64,000 nucleotides of DNA from Krasilnikovozyma curviuscula (GCA_014825775.1 MVAQ01000064.1:30956-94955), one strand, 5' to 3'. Shown: positions 46,327 to 59,674, counted from the stretch's first letter. The notes: generated by a model not told the origin, from the letters alone. Translations and numbers: made by a program.

Positions 46327-48563
46327 TTAAGTTGCCTTTTTGACGGCGACCAGAACACAATGTTGGCTAGAACAAAACTGGAAATAAGTATGGAAAAGTG
46401 ACATAAGGTAAGCGTAAGAAACGACACTTACCCTCCTGCGCTAGCATCGAGAACTTTGTAGTCGTTAAGTGCTTTGCTCCTGACCCTTTCTGGGACAGCA
46501 GCCGTTTCTGTTTCATTACCGAGACCGAGTTGGCATTGATCTTTTATCAAGGTTAGCAAGAAATTTCAGTCTCTGATCAAAGTGATTATGTAACAAATAT
46601 ACTTACTTCCGTATCCCCAGGCGTACACGTTGCCATCTCGCGAAACAGCCAAGTTGTGTCTAGTTCCAGCTGAGATAGATACTATAAAATTGGACGCAGT
46701 TTCTGGATATTTTGGAAGGGCTGGAGCTGGTTCATCAGCAGTTGGTGGTGGTGGGAAGTAAATCTGGAAAGAAAAGCCGTCAGATAGGTCTATGAAATTG
46801 AAAACAAATGTACGTACTTGAACTGGTTCTGGGACATATTCGTCCACAGCTGGTGCTGCTTGTCCTTCAAGCTCAGTACCAATTCTCTCAGCGATGATTC
46901 TCTGTACCTCTTCTTCAGTTCGTGCTTTGACCGCGATCATGGCAGGATGTTCATCTGCCAAACCCAACTGACTTGCGTCACAACGGCCACAGCCCCAGAC
47001 TTCGCCATTATCGAATAGGAACAATGTATGATGTTCTCCGCCGCTGATCTGGATGACTTTAGCTCCATTGTGCTTTGTAGGGGAAAGCGAAGCTACGACA
47101 GTTGGAGTCGCAACGATATCCTCCCATCCATTTTCTTCTTCACCTACACCAGTTTGACGAAGCGAGTTCAGTCCCCAAGCATAAACTTCGCCAGCTTCGT
47201 TGACAGCGAAAGAGTGGTAATTTCCACAACCAATGACAGCGATTTTACGGAGAGCTAACCGTTCCGGGCTAAGTCCGTTGATCTTACGACGCTCGATAAT
47301 TCTTCTTCCAAGTTGATTTTGTTGACCATTGCCCCAGACGTAGACATGTCCATCGGTGGTGAGAGCTAGAACGTGGTCTGTTCCACAAGCAATTGATGAG
47401 AATGTTTGGTTTGCAAGTGATGGGAGTGGGATCGGCTGGAATTGGAGTGCTGATGACGACCCTGAGAATCCCAAGAGACCTTCACCGGACTATAAAATCA
47501 CAGTTCAGCTGAAATTATTATTTTGGGGGTACTTCAGAGGAAAACTTACACGGAAACTTCCCCAGGCTCTCACCCCTCCTTGAACGCTGAGAGCTAAGCT
47601 AATACTGTCACCAGCAGCTACTTTGACAGATCTAAAGCCCTCCTCTTCTAAGCCTTGAACCAGCATTGGCTGTGTTTCCAGTATTTCAGTGTCGATGACA
47701 GATCCTGGATTTTCGGGGTCAGGAACGCCAGCTGTAACTCTTCCGAGCGAAGCAGAGTCGTTAACGCCCCAGGACCATACCTAATGGAAGGGGAATAAAT
47801 CATATTTAGTACACTGATGTACCTCACATTTAATGGACCAAGATGCAAACACACTTTGCCTGCAGAGTCAACACAAAGAGTGTGCAGACCACCACATTCG
47901 ATGGTCTCGATTCCACTCCCCGGCCCTACTCCTAATTTTCCTTCTTCAATAGCTTCAGTAAACCCTTTGGAATATGTGGTTGTCAGTGATGGCCAGTGAC
48001 TCTGTTTGGAAGTGACAAGCTCACATTTATGCAGCCTTGGTCGAGCGATTTCTCCCAGCTCATCCGTTCCCAAACCAAAGTTCCCCATCTCTCCACTGCC
48101 GAAAATGAAGACAGTACGAGGATTACCCTTTTCCAGTACTGTAAAGAATCCAAAGTGTGAGTCAGTTTTAGGAACCGAAAGCAGGCACAAAATCAGCCAA
48201 CCGGGGAAGCAAAGAATTTGAATGTTTGACAAACCTGGTGGAAGATTATACTCGACTGCTGGTTTTTTTTCTTTGACAGGAGCACCATTTTGGATAAAGG
48301 ATTTCCTTGGTCGTGCCTTGGATCGACCTGGGGTTGAAGGGGCAGCAACAGTGGAACGTTTTCTTTTCAGAGCTGTAGATAGCTCAGCCATATCCACATC
48401 TTCATCTGACTTCTTTGGAACAATTGACAAACGGGTAGATGCCCTTCTCGAAGGAGTCGCTGGTGTTGTTGTGGATTCTGACAAGGATTGGCGAGAGAAA
48501 GCATCGTCAGGAAAGAAGACAGAAGCAGCAGAAATCAAAAGACGACGACTGACTTGGAGCCAT
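46327..48563 (-). CDS. RCC1: RCC1-family Ran guanine-nucleotide exchange factor
   Basis: Chromatin-bound exchange factor that loads Ran with GTP. The ATG at 48563 (MAPK) splices after a 68-nt intron to STTTPATPSRRASTRLS, avoiding a non-ATG start in the larger open frame. The basic N-terminal tail (LKRKRSTVAAPSTPGRSKAR) suits DNA or histone binding. The seven-bladed propeller is visible as repeats such as RTVFIFGSGEMGNFGLGTDE, GLHTLCVDSAGKV, DHVLALTTDGHVYVWGNGQQ, YHSFAVNEAGEVYAWGLNSL, EHHTLFLFDNGEVWGCGRCD and RHNLAVSRDGNVYAWGYG. The last blade is QCQLGLGNETETAAVPERV and QHCVLVAVKKAT, stop at 46327. Tail-to-tail with CDC4 (166 bp apart). Confidence 0.92.
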
Positions 48564-48855
48564 TGTACAGCCGGTGAGAGAGGATTGGATGGAAGATCTC
48601 GTAAATTCCTCTATGTATTTTGTCCCAGTAAGAGGGAGTGGTGGTTGGGGAAAGCCTTTGTTGTTTTATCAAGATTTTTGGTCGACGAGCTCGAGCAACG
48701 TGTGGCGAAAAAACACATCTCATGAAGTCGCCGACATGGCTTTGTGCAACTCAGGTAAAAGAGACGTGATACTTGCTACAGTTGTCAATTTCACGTGGGT
48801 ATAGCAAAGTGGTTTTACATAGAGCAAGCGACAACTTCTTATCATGCAATCAAGA

Positions 48856-50433
48856 TCAAGACGAAGTAGCAGCATCACTGGCTTCTTGCATAGCTGCTTG
48901 ACTGGCAACTGTTGCAGCAAGTCTGTGAATAAGAGTCCAATATTGGGGAAGGGAGAAAGGTAAATACAGGTACAAAACAAAGTCAGCACAAAACGTCCTT
49001 GAGAGTACGATGACTAAAGCACGTACCTTTGCTTCTTCTTCTCGGCCTCAGCTTCCTTCTCCTGCTCTATAATGACACAAACTGCCTCAATTTCAGCCAG
49101 CGTCAAGTTTTTGATTTGGCCAAATCCGTCCATCACGCTAATTTCTATGTTCTTGGCTCCTGTTTGAACAACTTCCAGCAGAGACTTGATGGCAAGTTTT
49201 ACAGTCTCATCCCGTGTCAAGTCATCCCGGTGGTTCTTCTCTAAGAACTCTCGAACAGTCTTGGAGGAACGTCCGATGGCATTGGCCTGAGAAGAACAGA
49301 GGTGAATGCGATGGTGAGTGGATTTGTCGCAAGACTGTGACTATTTAAACGTGATTGTTCTCACCTTCCATGCACTATAGATTCCACTTGGTTCAGTCAA
49401 GTAAAGTTTTGGCTTTGAATCATTTGGATCGAACCCAATGATCAGGCAGGAGATGCCGAATGGTCGCACTCCTCCTGACTGCGTGTATTTCTTTACAATC
49501 AGAGCGAAACAGAAACCAATTCAGTTTGCTGGATGACGATAGGAAGCTTGATGCGGAAACACAGACCTGTTTGTGAGTGGCAATATATCTGGTGATGTAC
49601 TCAACGTTGACGGGGTCCTCAACTGTAAGACGATGGGATTGACATTCAACTCGTGCCTTGTCGATTATGATTCTTCCATCAGCAGTCAGACCTAAACAGG
49701 AAGAAACCCAAAAGAATTGGGTCCGAGATGAGTTTCCAGAAGCGTGATAAGAATCCCTACGACTGATTTCACTCACCACTGAATGCCAGGCAAACGTGGT
49801 CATCGAGCATGGCAACTTTGCGAACAGTTCTTGGATCTTGAAGCTGAAGAGCGGTCTTCTTTTCTACACCCAAGACGACACAGGAGGAAGAACGGACACC
49901 GACCGCTGATGTTCCTTTAGCCACTGCTTCTAACGCGTAGTCGACTTGGAAAAGCTAGGAGTTCAATGGACAGAAAGAAAGTTAGTGAGAAGAAGCATTT
50001 GAAGAAGCGTGAATATGGCAGCTTACATGGCCATCGGGGGAGAAGACGGTAAGAGCTGCAGAATGGACGAATGTCAAGAAATTGTGAGTCAAGCAAACCA
50101 TCAACGAGAAAGAGTGAGTGACAGGCCCATGAGCCTGGTTTCAACTATTTGTCTTCTACGAAGTGAAGAGAGAGCGATGGCTTTATTTAACTAAATCTGA
50201 CTTGAACCACCCATTTCTTCAGAGAGCCAATGGCTCTTCTGCTCCAGGCCAACAGCTTTGTTATAGAACCCAAAACGCTTGGATACCATCCCACTGATGT
50301 CAAACTATCTCAAATGCTTTGTGATTTCGCTTCTGCAAGCTCAACAAGCTACTAGCCGATGTTCCTTCCCTCCTACACGGGTAACCCTCAAAAGAAGGTG
50401 TGCACTCACCTCTGTCGTAAGACCTCGACATTG
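48856..50433 (-). CDS. PRE6: 20S proteasome subunit alpha 4 (Pre6/PSMA7)
   Basis: Starts MSRSYDR at 50433; spliced sequence continues [20 protein letters not shown] (the alpha-type N-terminal signature) and [20 protein letters not shown]. Then come [77 protein letters not shown] and [20 protein letters not shown]. The block [20 protein letters not shown] is characteristic of alpha4. The tail is Lys/Glu-rich and ends EASDAATSS at 48856. Alpha subunits are non-catalytic; they form the outer ring and gate. Convergent neighbours and short introns are typical of the window. Confidence 0.94.
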
Positions 50434-51223
50434 TAGATTTCAAGAATGAGGACTGATCTAGACAGCAAGTTTGAAGTCTGAAAGAAAGCTGAGTAGACGG
50501 AGGGGAGTGTCGTGATGGTTGGACACTCGGCAGAGAGGGACGTAGGAACTGCGTGAGTGTCGACTTGGAAGTTGCCACCATACGACAAGATGGACTTCGA
50601 TTTGTGATTTAACCATATCAAGGCATATTTAATGTAGCTTCTTTTGAGAGATAGGTATATAAAAGGAAAATCTATCTCGCAGAGTCCTTGCAGTAGGACT
50701 ATTGCCGATCTGTTGAGCGCTCCTTGTCTGGCGTAGGGTCATCTAATCGCAAACCAGAATGAGGGCTGCAGATTAGTCTAATCTCAGCTCCACCTCTACT
50801 CCAAGGAGCAACAAACGAAGCATTGAGGGTCGACTGATCGTTGAAGAGGGGGTTACAAAACGACAGCGCCGAGCTTGCAATTGTAAACTCGTACGAAGAG
50901 GGAGGATAACAGAAAACATATTATCCAGTACAGGAACTTCAGATGTCACTTCCTTTCGTTTCGGTTACACCCAATAGAGGAAGTCAGGTGCGTAAATGCC
51001 CGCAAATAGTCAAGTTTTTCCAAAAACTCAACTCAAGAGGTATCCTCTAAAGATAGTTGTCAGCAACCAACCATCATGTTGAATGGCTTTTGTTTCCAGA
51101 TGGACTGGGTAGCCTTTACGAGACCAATTGTTGTAAACAGAAGGTAGAAAGGTAGAAAAAGTGAACGATCGAACTGGCCGGTATATAGAAATCTACTAAC
51201 AAAATCAGATTCAGAATAAAAAT
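50434..51223. other. intergenic region
   Basis: Between the PRE6 start and the tRNA. A TATATAAAAG lies at 50656-50664, oriented as plus. I see no supported protein gene. Confidence 0.45.
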
Positions 51224-51305
51224 TCCCGCTTAGCTCAGTGGTAGCAGCGCGTCACTAGTATTTCTACTCATGACGAGGTCAGTCGTTCAAATCGGCTAGT
51301 GGGAA
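51224..51305 (+). tRNA. tRNA-Thr (anticodon AGT) with 9-nt intron
   Basis: Folds as a tRNA: acceptor TCCCGCT/AGTGGGA (7 bp, one G-U) and box-A-like TAGCTCAGTGG. The anticodon stem is CGTCA/TGACG with loop CT-AGT-A interrupted by a 9-nt intron (51261..51269) after position 37, where fungal tRNA introns sit. The T arm AGTCG-TTCAAAT-CGGCT carries box B. Anticodon 51257..51259. A T-rich Pol III terminator follows (51307 onward). The D-stem is weak: the 3' side has an extra base (GCAGC), leaving 3 good pairs. A fused reading as elongator tRNA-Met fits worse. Confidence 0.8.
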
Positions 51306-52160
51306 TATTTTTTTATCTTTTTTATATTTTTCGCATAGATTCGTTTTTTAGATTCCTTTAAAACCGCTTTCCTACCGCTATCATACCTGTTTCCACTCCT
51401 ATATTTCACCTTTGGGTTGAGCTCGTTCAAGGCCCAGGCACTTGTGGTCCCAACGCTAGTGGGCAGAAGATCACTGTGCTGTTCGTTTATTGTTTACTTT
51501 GCTTTTTGTCCCGCAGCGCGATGTCAGTACGCCCTGGATGAGAGCCTTGTAGAAGAAATGTATGTATTTATTTATTTATTGCGAAGACTAGTTTTAGTCG
51601 GAGTAATGAAACGTAGTATTCCAACGTGCATTCCGCATACAGCTCTCAACTGACACCCTACTGCAATCGCTGAATGCATCTTTTTCGCTGAAGACGATAT
51701 AAGACCATGGAGACTTTTCAGATGACCAGACCTGCCTGTATCAAACCTTCGCAGGAGCCTCTCTCCGTCCACTTGAGAAGCATCCATTCCTTCTCTTCCG
51801 TCTTGCTCTATACAAACTCTTGGGGCCCACTTCGGGGCAATAGGAACCGTAGCAAAGCTCTCTCATCTCCACGGCAAAATCAATATCCTCCCAATTCACA
51901 TCGGATTTGGAATATCCTATGTAAGTGGTGCCTTTACCCTAAGCGGAATCAAGCTATATCTCTCCCATTGGTGCGCGGTCGTGAACCGCTGCAGCAACAA
52001 TCCATCGGGCGACACTCGATTGGCCCACTGGTGCGTTGCCGTAGACGACCGTCCGAAAGGCAGGCGATCGCTATCACCCACAAGAGAGAGGGATAAAAAT
52101 GCTCACTCTGTAACAATACCTCGAACCATTTCTCTGAAAGCATCCAACGTCTAGACAGCA
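51306..52160. other. intergenic region
   Basis: Begins with the tRNA terminator T-runs (51307-51330). The rest is the MFS gene's upstream region. I see no supported gene. Confidence 0.45.
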
Positions 52161-54638
52161 ATGGCAGTCTCAGCGGAAGAAGCAGCGGAAACTTCCTCGA
52201 ACACGCCAACGGTTGTCGGTGACTCGTCGGTGTTGGACAGCACAATAAATCTATCACAACCTATCCAGAACGCACGGACTTCTGTTGAGAATCAGTATCA
52301 ACAAAAGAAGGAAGTCAGACCATACTCAGCGTTCAGTTTGAAGCAGAAGTATTTGATTGTCTTCCTTGGTTCATTCGCGTGCGTTTCTAGTCCTATACAC
52401 GAGTTTTAGTGAGACCAAATAATCCTAATTTATATTTTTGTTTGAATTCTGCACAGAGGTATATGGTCTCCAGTGAGTTTCAGGATGTAAGACTGCCGCT
52501 CAACACTCATTGACTTGGTCCAATCTGTTTTTTTTTTTATATTTAGATTTCGAGCAACATCTTCGTCCCCGCTCTACCTCAAGTAGCAGCAGCATTCAAC
52601 GTCACAATTGAAAAGGCAAATCTTGCTGTCACTATATTCTTGATCTTCCAAGGCATCAGTGAGTGCGACGGACTTCATTCGTAGGCGAGCGTCCCTGACG
52701 TCCTGCCTGCCTATTATCTGTTCTCAGGTCCTACTTTTTGGGGAAGCTTATCAGACACTATGGGTAGAAGACCTACATATATAGCGACGTTACTCGTCTA
52801 TGTCCTTAGTTGTCTCGCCATCGCGCTCATCCCAACTGATTATCCCGCGTTGATGGTTCTTCGCTGTATCCAAGCGTTTGGAGGTTCATCTGTTATTGCA
52901 ATCGGTGCGGGTGTGATAGGTGATGTTGCTGCTCCTCATGAGAGAGGGTAAGTTCCGTTTCTTCCGCTGGCTTGAAGCTTGAAGCTCTGCCCCAGGCCGG
53001 ACGACACTTCCCTCACTAATTTGGTCTCCCCAATCTGTTTAGATCATTCATGGGCTACTTCCAAGGTGGGCAGATGCTGGGGCCTGCTGTGGGTCCAGTT
53101 TTAGGAGGTGTTATGGCTCAACACTTTGGCTGGAGAGGCATTTTTGTAAGGTGATTTCCTTTCCCGACTTCCTCATAGAGTCTGACCTTTCGATATTGCC
53201 AGTGGTTCCTGATGATTGGCGGCTCAGTCTGCATTATTCCCTTATCTTTGTAAGTCCTCAAAACTTTTCATGACTGTCTGCCTTCTGCTTTCATCCAAGC
53301 TGAAGGCATTTATCTACAGATTCCTTCCGGAGACTCTACGCTCTATCGTTGGTAACGGCTCTGCTCTACCTCCTCCTCTTAACACTCCATTGTTTGAACT
53401 ATACAAAATCCATCAGCGGAAGAAGCGTGCAAGAGATCTAGAAAAAGAAGAGACTGATGCGGAGATGGAGAATAGGATCGCTGAGGAAAAGGCCGCTGAG
53501 AAGGAGATGGGGATTCTGAGTGCAACAGAAAGATGGGAACGAGTGAGTATATCACTTCTTGGTAGCATTGTCAATTTCTATCTACTAAACTTGTTTTTGT
53601 TTCAAGTTCAAGCCGCTGGTCAGCTTGACGATGCTGTTTGAACCAGATATCTTCATGGTCATGTTCTTCGCGTCGTTGATGTACACGGAATTTTATTGCG
53701 TCTTGACTGCTACATCCACTATCTTCAAGAGCACGTACGGATTGGATGAGACGACTATTGGACTGACTTATGTGAGTGGGGACCCTCCCCCTAAAGTCAC
53801 GGCTTTCATTTTACTAAATGGTTTGTTACGTTTCGTTGCAATTGCAGCTAGCTAACGGCGGTGGAGCAATCGTAGCCGCTCAAGTCATTGGTCGAATTCT
53901 CGACTCAGACTTCAGGCGGATCAGGAAGAACACCTTTGGAGATGACACGGAGAGGAAGTTTGCGGCAGGTGAATTCCCGACGGAGTATGCTCGATTCTAT
54001 CGCCTTCCTGTCGTCGTCCTCATCAGTCATGCGGCAACAATCGGGTTTGGATGGTCCTGCCAAGTCAAAGCCAACCTGGCTGTTCCTGTTGTCATGCAGT
54101 TCTTTATCGGTCAGTTGGCCTTTCCATCCATCTTAGGGCCGCTGAGCTAATGCAGTGCTATTTACTCCTCTTTATTCCAGGCTTCGCTAGTGCTGCCTCA
54201 ATGTCCATTGTTCAAACTTATGCTATCGACATCATGCCTGGACGTGGAAGCGCGTAAGTGTCCGAAGCTTTGATCGCTCGACCTGAACCAAGTGCTGATG
54301 CGGTCTGTTATCATGTAGCATCACTGCTTCATTCAATCTTATTCGGTGTTTAATGGGTGCGGTTGGAACATCAGTCAGTGAGTATACCAAGTTCTGCCTG
54401 TTGCATATGTTCACAGTCGGCATATTGACAACGCCATCTTTCAGTCGATCTTCTGATTCAACGGATCAACGTGGGGTGGTCATTCGTCCTTATCTCTGGT
54501 ATCTGCCTTGTATTTGCTCCCCTTCCTGTCATCGTTTGGCGTAAAGGGCCGAGATGGAGGAAGCAGAGGGAAGAGAAGATGCAACAGGAGAAGATGAAGC
54601 ACGAAGTGAAGAGAAAAGGAAGTACAGACAAAGCTTAG
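52161..54638 (+). CDS. MFS drug:H+ antiporter, DHA1 (12-TM) type
   Basis: Plasma-membrane or vacuolar major-facilitator exporter related to the Qdr/Dtr1 group. It starts MAVSAEEAAETSSNTPTVVG at 52161 with a long cytosolic N-terminus, then KQKYLIVFLGSFAGIWSPIS. After that come SNIFVPALPQVAAAFNV and the TM2-3 loop motif GSLSDTMGRRPTY (motif A). TM4 is FGGSSVIAIGAGVIGDV, and TM5 holds the antiporter motif C (GQMLGPAVGPVLGGVM). A large charged central loop (KKRARDLEKEETDAEME) separates the halves. The second half includes YCVLTATSTIFKSTYGLDET, GFASAASMSIVQTYAIDIMP and TASFNLIRCLMGAVGTS. The C-terminus is Lys/Arg-rich, stop TAG at 54636-54638. Substrates cannot be read from sequence. About ten short introns. 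Confidence 0.9.
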
Positions 54639-55039
54639 TTATTAACTGGACTCCTGCCCCTCAATTTAGCTTACATTAGTCATGAAGCGATAGATACATG
54701 TATATGGGGCGAGGCGGGTTGTTGTGTTTTATTTAGAAGTACCGCGTGAAGGATGGTATAACTATGTAGATGCTCCAAACAGCAAGATAAATGGCCATTT
54801 TACATATCACATCATGTCAAGCCTGCGTTATTATGGTCCCTCCGTCTGTTTTTTTTTTCTTGGCCGTTGGCCACCACACTGCGACGCAGTTAGCGAGCCA
54901 GAAACTAACAAGCACCTCGAAGCAGCGAATATGTGTTTTGTGTGAGACCGAAACCCCAACGTGTTAGAACCCATATACCCCATCCCTTCTATCTTTCTAC
55001 TCCCGATTTCCATCCTCTGGTCTGGCGTCGACTTGGACG
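54639..55039. other. intergenic region
   Basis: Spacer between the MFS gene and the PIN-domain gene, with a T10 run near 54850. No gene is supported. Confidence 0.5.
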
Positions 55040-58000
55040 ATGCACACTCAGGATATGGATGGGCTCGATAGCAGGAAAAGTTCTGCGCAGTCGAATGGGA
55101 TGGACATCGATATCGCCTCGAGGCGCGTGCAACACCAACGTAAAATGGCAGGGTCTGAGAGAGATCTAACTCGAGCAGGCCCAGACAGGATCAATGCCAG
55201 GTCAAACCCATCCTCTTCCTCCAAGTTGCAGCAGCCGCAGCCGTCTACGCACCGAAACGCCTCTTCAGTCTCCTCCTCCAACGGCAATCAGACCCCTCGA
55301 GGTCCCAAACCACCTAACCACCAGACATCCAACGGCCAGCAGCATCAGCATCCTCCTTCCTCTGGCTCAGCTCAAGCTCAGATGCAGCGACGGTACCCTC
55401 GCCCCCCGGCTGGTGGCGATTTCGACAGACGAATGCCCCCTCCTTCAAAGACTTCAAGAGGTGGGAATAACTCCGGGCTAGAAACAGCAGATGAGAGTGC
55501 CCCTGAAAATAGCCGGGATAGTGGCTCTCGCTCTGGCAGGCTGTTTAACCCAGCTTCGTCCTCCTCAGCAAACTCGTACCCGACAGCCAGACGACGTCAC
55601 GCAGGGTCAACTTCCACTGGTCACTCTACAGGCAATGCTAGCACTTCAGGTCAAAAGACGAGTATACCCCACCTCAACTCGTCTTCGGCCTCTTCAAAAG
55701 ACCGCCAACTTTTTGACCCTCGCTTACATGACCCCGTGCGGTTTCTCGTTCAAAGACCTTCACCGCCCTCCCTTTCTTCCTCTGCTACTAATTCCACACA
55801 TCCACCATCGACATCTTCTGGCACCGTCTCAACTGCGTTAAGCTCCATCCATGAAGGAGACCGTGAGAGAGAACGGCGGCGGCGAAGGGAAGGCAGCGAA
55901 AAGAAAAGCTCCAGGGCAGGCGATCATGAGCGTAGCGATACAAAGAGCAGGAGTTCTGAAGGTAGCGAGAGCTTGAAGGACCGTCAACGTGGCAAAGGAG
56001 GGTTCGTCGTTTCATCTTCATCATTGCCAATGAATTTTCTGACCTTGTCTTGTGGTTTCGTGTTCGCTTAGCGATACTGGCGTTTTAGGTTCTCTCAGAG
56101 AACAATACAAAGTGATTCAGACGCTGGAATCTAGTCTCATTGATACACATCGTAAGATGAGCTCTGAAGAAGGCTCAAATGAGAGTATAACGGATGAAGG
56201 CTGGGTCGGATTGTATGGGCGCCACATGAAGTAAGTTTGTTATAACTATCAAAAGAGGTTTTGTCCTCACCAAAAGCAAAACTGATTTTTGTCTACAACT
56301 GTTCCCATTAAGACTGGCTCACGCCCATCACGACTTTCTTCTTGCGGCCCTTGACCCTCGCCTTCCAGCATCACTCTACTCTCTGCCTGTGAAGTACAAC
56401 ATACCAACCCGTCTTTGGCAGAACGGCTTCCACCTCCTTTTAGAACGTATGCGTATCACTTGGCTGGCCCCAAAATCGTCGACCTACCGTGATTCTGGGC
56501 CGGATGTCGATGCAGCTGCTCTTTCAGAAACCTCAGCCAGAGCACTCGAACACCTCACCGACTACATTCTCGATGCCTATTCCTTCTACACTGCCTTGTT
56601 GGACGAACAAATTCTCGTTTCTTTCAGATCAGCTTGGATTGAAGCGCTCGGTGATCTGGCAAGGTACAAGATGGCCGTTGCAAATCACGTCGCCTTGTCC
56701 AGCTCGAACAACTCCGCAGTACCATCATTCGATGCGGTTCCAGCAAATGCCGGTAGAATCGATGATGATGAAGAAGATCACGTTGTACCCCCGAGCGGGA
56801 ACAGCATAGGCAAAGAAGTGGCTGATTCTTGGGACATCGAAGATAGGGAAACTTGGCGGACGACGGCCAGGGACTGGTACGCGATGGGTGTTGCTGAGAA
56901 ACCTGGGGAAGGCCGACTGCACCATAGGCTTGCGTTGATCAGCAGAGATGTAAAGGGTGAAGAAGAAAGGGCGCTCTACCATTTCTCCAAGAGGTTTGCT
57001 CATCGTGCTTGAATCTCCCTCCCGACGATGAAATCTGACTCTCATGCAATTGTATTTTCCTAGTCTCATCACCAACTACCCCTTCGTACAATCTCGTGAA
57101 TCAATCCTCCCACTTTTCGACACTGCTCTTCAAAAGACTCGTGCACAACCAGACGCAACTGCTTCCGACCTATTCGTCCTCCTGCACGGAATGCTGTTCA
57201 CTCGCATCCAATTGGACGACTTTGAGGACGTCTTTGCGCGTTTCATGGAGAGATTAGAAGAAGATAGACTTGGAACTCGACCTTTGGCTCATGTTGAATG
57301 GCTTCTCATGTCTGTGGTCAATCTATCGTCTTGTCTTCAATATGGAGCTGAGGATGGGTTGATCAGGAAGGCTAGTGCTGAGGACGCAGGCCGAAAATCT
57401 GGTGCTAAGGGTCAACACAATGTCCCACAAGCTATTATGGTTCACTCGTCGTCTAAAAAGGAAGTTGAAAATGGTATAGGTGATGACGAGGTTGATATTG
57501 AAGCCGAGCGTCTGGCTGACCTCGCCGTGGGCTCGGATGGAAGCGATCTGGGATCCACTGAACAAACTGTGTCTGGTCAAACTACACTCTCTGGTCACAA
57601 CAATGGCGATGGTGAAGTCCTGGCTCTCTTCAAGAAGGCTCCAGAAGATGACGCAGAATCCCTTCCTCTCGCTTTCCGACACTCTCTCAAATTGGCATTT
57701 TCGGTTCTCGAATTCTGTCTCAACCATCCCATCCGTAAAGACAGGTTTGGTGCCTCTATTGTCAACCCATACATTACCGTCTTCCTCACCTGGTTCTCTG
57801 CCATCTTCAAGCACCCTCAAGCGCTATCTCTGGTCGAGCGATATGTTCCTTGGACAGCTCTCATATCCTTCCTTAACACCATCCCCCGAAAAATCGACGT
57901 TCGAGCTGATACCTCGGTCAAGCTTACTGGCGGCGGTCCTTTGCCTGAAGACTGGTGCCTGCGTGGAATGGAATGGGTTGGACGAAAAGTTTATGAGAGA

Positions 58001-59224
58001 GGTTTCTGGAAGCAAAAGTCATCGTCTCATCCAGACCGTAGTGGTGGCCGCTCCACTGAAACAATTCAGAGTGAAATGGACGTCATTTCCTTTGATGTAG
58101 AGGTTCCAGACATGGAGCAACAAATGAGGGATGGAATTGTTGAAGGTGAAGATGATGGAACCAACACAGTCGACGTCACCATCCGCCGCTGGAAACGGAT
58201 CTCCTTCTTTATCAGCACTTTGGTCAAGCATGTTCCTGGCGTCATCATGCAGTCCGATGGTCGTAAACTTCAAGTCGACGATCAAGGGGCGCTGAGGCGA
58301 AAAATAGATTCTTGGGAAGCTGAGCGCTTGAAGCTACTTGAAGAAGAATTGTTTAGGAAACGCCGTGAAGAGGAGCTCAGAGGTGATTGGATAGAGGATG
58401 AAGTAACTATGGAGGAGCAAGATGTGAGTGAGGATGATGAAGATGAGGATCCTGAACTGCGAGCATTGAAGGTAAGTTCGCTGGATCCTAAAGATTTTTG
58501 CGCTCCTCTTTGCCCTCTTACTAACAAGTTCTTCATGTTATATTTTTTCGTATAGGCTCAACGCCGAAAGCTCCGAGCAATTCTTTCCTCCAGTGTTCAA
58601 CCTTTGAATCCAAATCTCACCCTTCCGAGCAAACATCTTACCCGTCAAGCCAAACCCCAACAACAAGACATCAGCGTCCTCGCTGGATACACTGTTCTTG
58701 TGTTTGATACCAACGTCTTGCTTGGTTCTTTGGAGACCTTTGGTGCAGTTGTCGAAGGTGGAAGATGGACTGTGGTGATCCCACTTCCTGTCATTACCGA
58801 GCTGGACGGTCTTTCCACCAATCCAGAGCCCCTTGGACCAACAGCGATGAAAGCCCTCACTTACCTCACCACCCACATCCGTTCTCACTCTCGTACCCTC
58901 AAAGTTCAAACCTCTCGGGGCAATTATCTGTCGGACCTCAATATTCGAGCCGAAGACATCTCTTTTACATCATCGGATGCATCTCACCCTGAAAAGGCTA
59001 AGGACCTCGATGATCTCATCCTCAGAGCTTGTGTTTTCCAACAAGATCACTTTGTGGACCGTACTAGCATCTTGGGAGTAAACACCGATGTCTCACCTGC
59101 TGAGAAAGACGCCAAAGCCAAAGTCGTCTTGTTGACTTTCGACAGAAACTTGCGCGTCAGGGCTATCAGTCGAGGCGTCTCAGCTTCTCATGAGAAGGTG
59201 ATGGCCAAGATCTTAGCGGGATGA
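55040..59224 (+). CDS. EST1/SMG6-like protein with C-terminal PIN domain
   Basis: A large protein of about 1,250-1,300 aa. A long disordered Ser/Pro/Arg N-terminus (residues 1-330) precedes the EST1 14-3-3-like/TPR region: REQYKVIQTLESSLIDTHRK, EGWVGLYGRHMK, LAHAHHDFLLAALDPRLP, FRSAWIEALGDLARYKMAVA, DWYAMGVAEKPGEGRLHHRL and ALISRDVKGEEERALYHFSK. A charged helical linker (RLKLLEEELFRKRREEELRG) leads to a PIN nuclease domain. Its acidic residues are VLVFDTNVLLGS, PVITELDGLS, KAKDLDDLILRAC and VVLLTFDRNLRVRA. Four Asp/Glu positions are present, so nuclease activity like that of SMG6 in nonsense-mediated decay is plausible; a telomere role is the alternative family function. Only a few introns (for example after RGKGG, after GRHMK and within the linker at about 58471). 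Start at the first ATG after an in-frame upstream region without Met. Confidence 0.88.
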
Positions 59225-59674
59225 GAGGGCGAACATAGATACTTTGGTTCAAACTCTTCTTCTCCAGTCACTGGTTTGGCAAACGCACTTTTGCGTCACA
59301 CCACCCTCCTTGGGCTCGGTTGGGTCTACAGATCTTTACGTTCGAGTTCTAAATGTTGATTTCTTCGTGAGGAGATCGAGATATACTGGTGGCGTAATAG
59401 TAGCAGCTTCCTCCCATCCCAATACGCACAGGGGGCCGACCTCAATACACTCTCACCAGTTCAAGGAGCCCTTAGCGTTGCAAAACGCATCGACTGTCCT
59501 ACCATTAGTTATGATAATCATGCTGTATCGATGCTATTTCAACGGCACAAGCGCGAGCCTCATTTAAGTGATCGCCACAGGTCAACGCGACGACGTGTCA
59601 ACTCGCGTTTTCCAGAGAGGGGCAGCGCCGGATTCTCAACGACGACCGACTGGACAGAAAAGAGCTGGAAAGAA
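59225..59674. other. intergenic region
   Basis: Between the PIN-protein stop and the MCMBP start. An in-frame upstream ATG at 59531 would extend MCMBP by 48 residues; the composition of that extension looks non-coding. Confidence 0.45.

Noticed and set aside
47648..48538. Non-ATG (TTG) start for the RCC1 gene
   Set aside because: An ATG at 48563 with a canonical 68-nt intron gives a better N-terminus.
59531..59674. N-terminal extension of MCMBP from an upstream ATG
   Set aside because: The Arg/Ser-rich extension looks like 5' leader, while MSDSLTTQQ at 59675 starts with a typical acidic helix.
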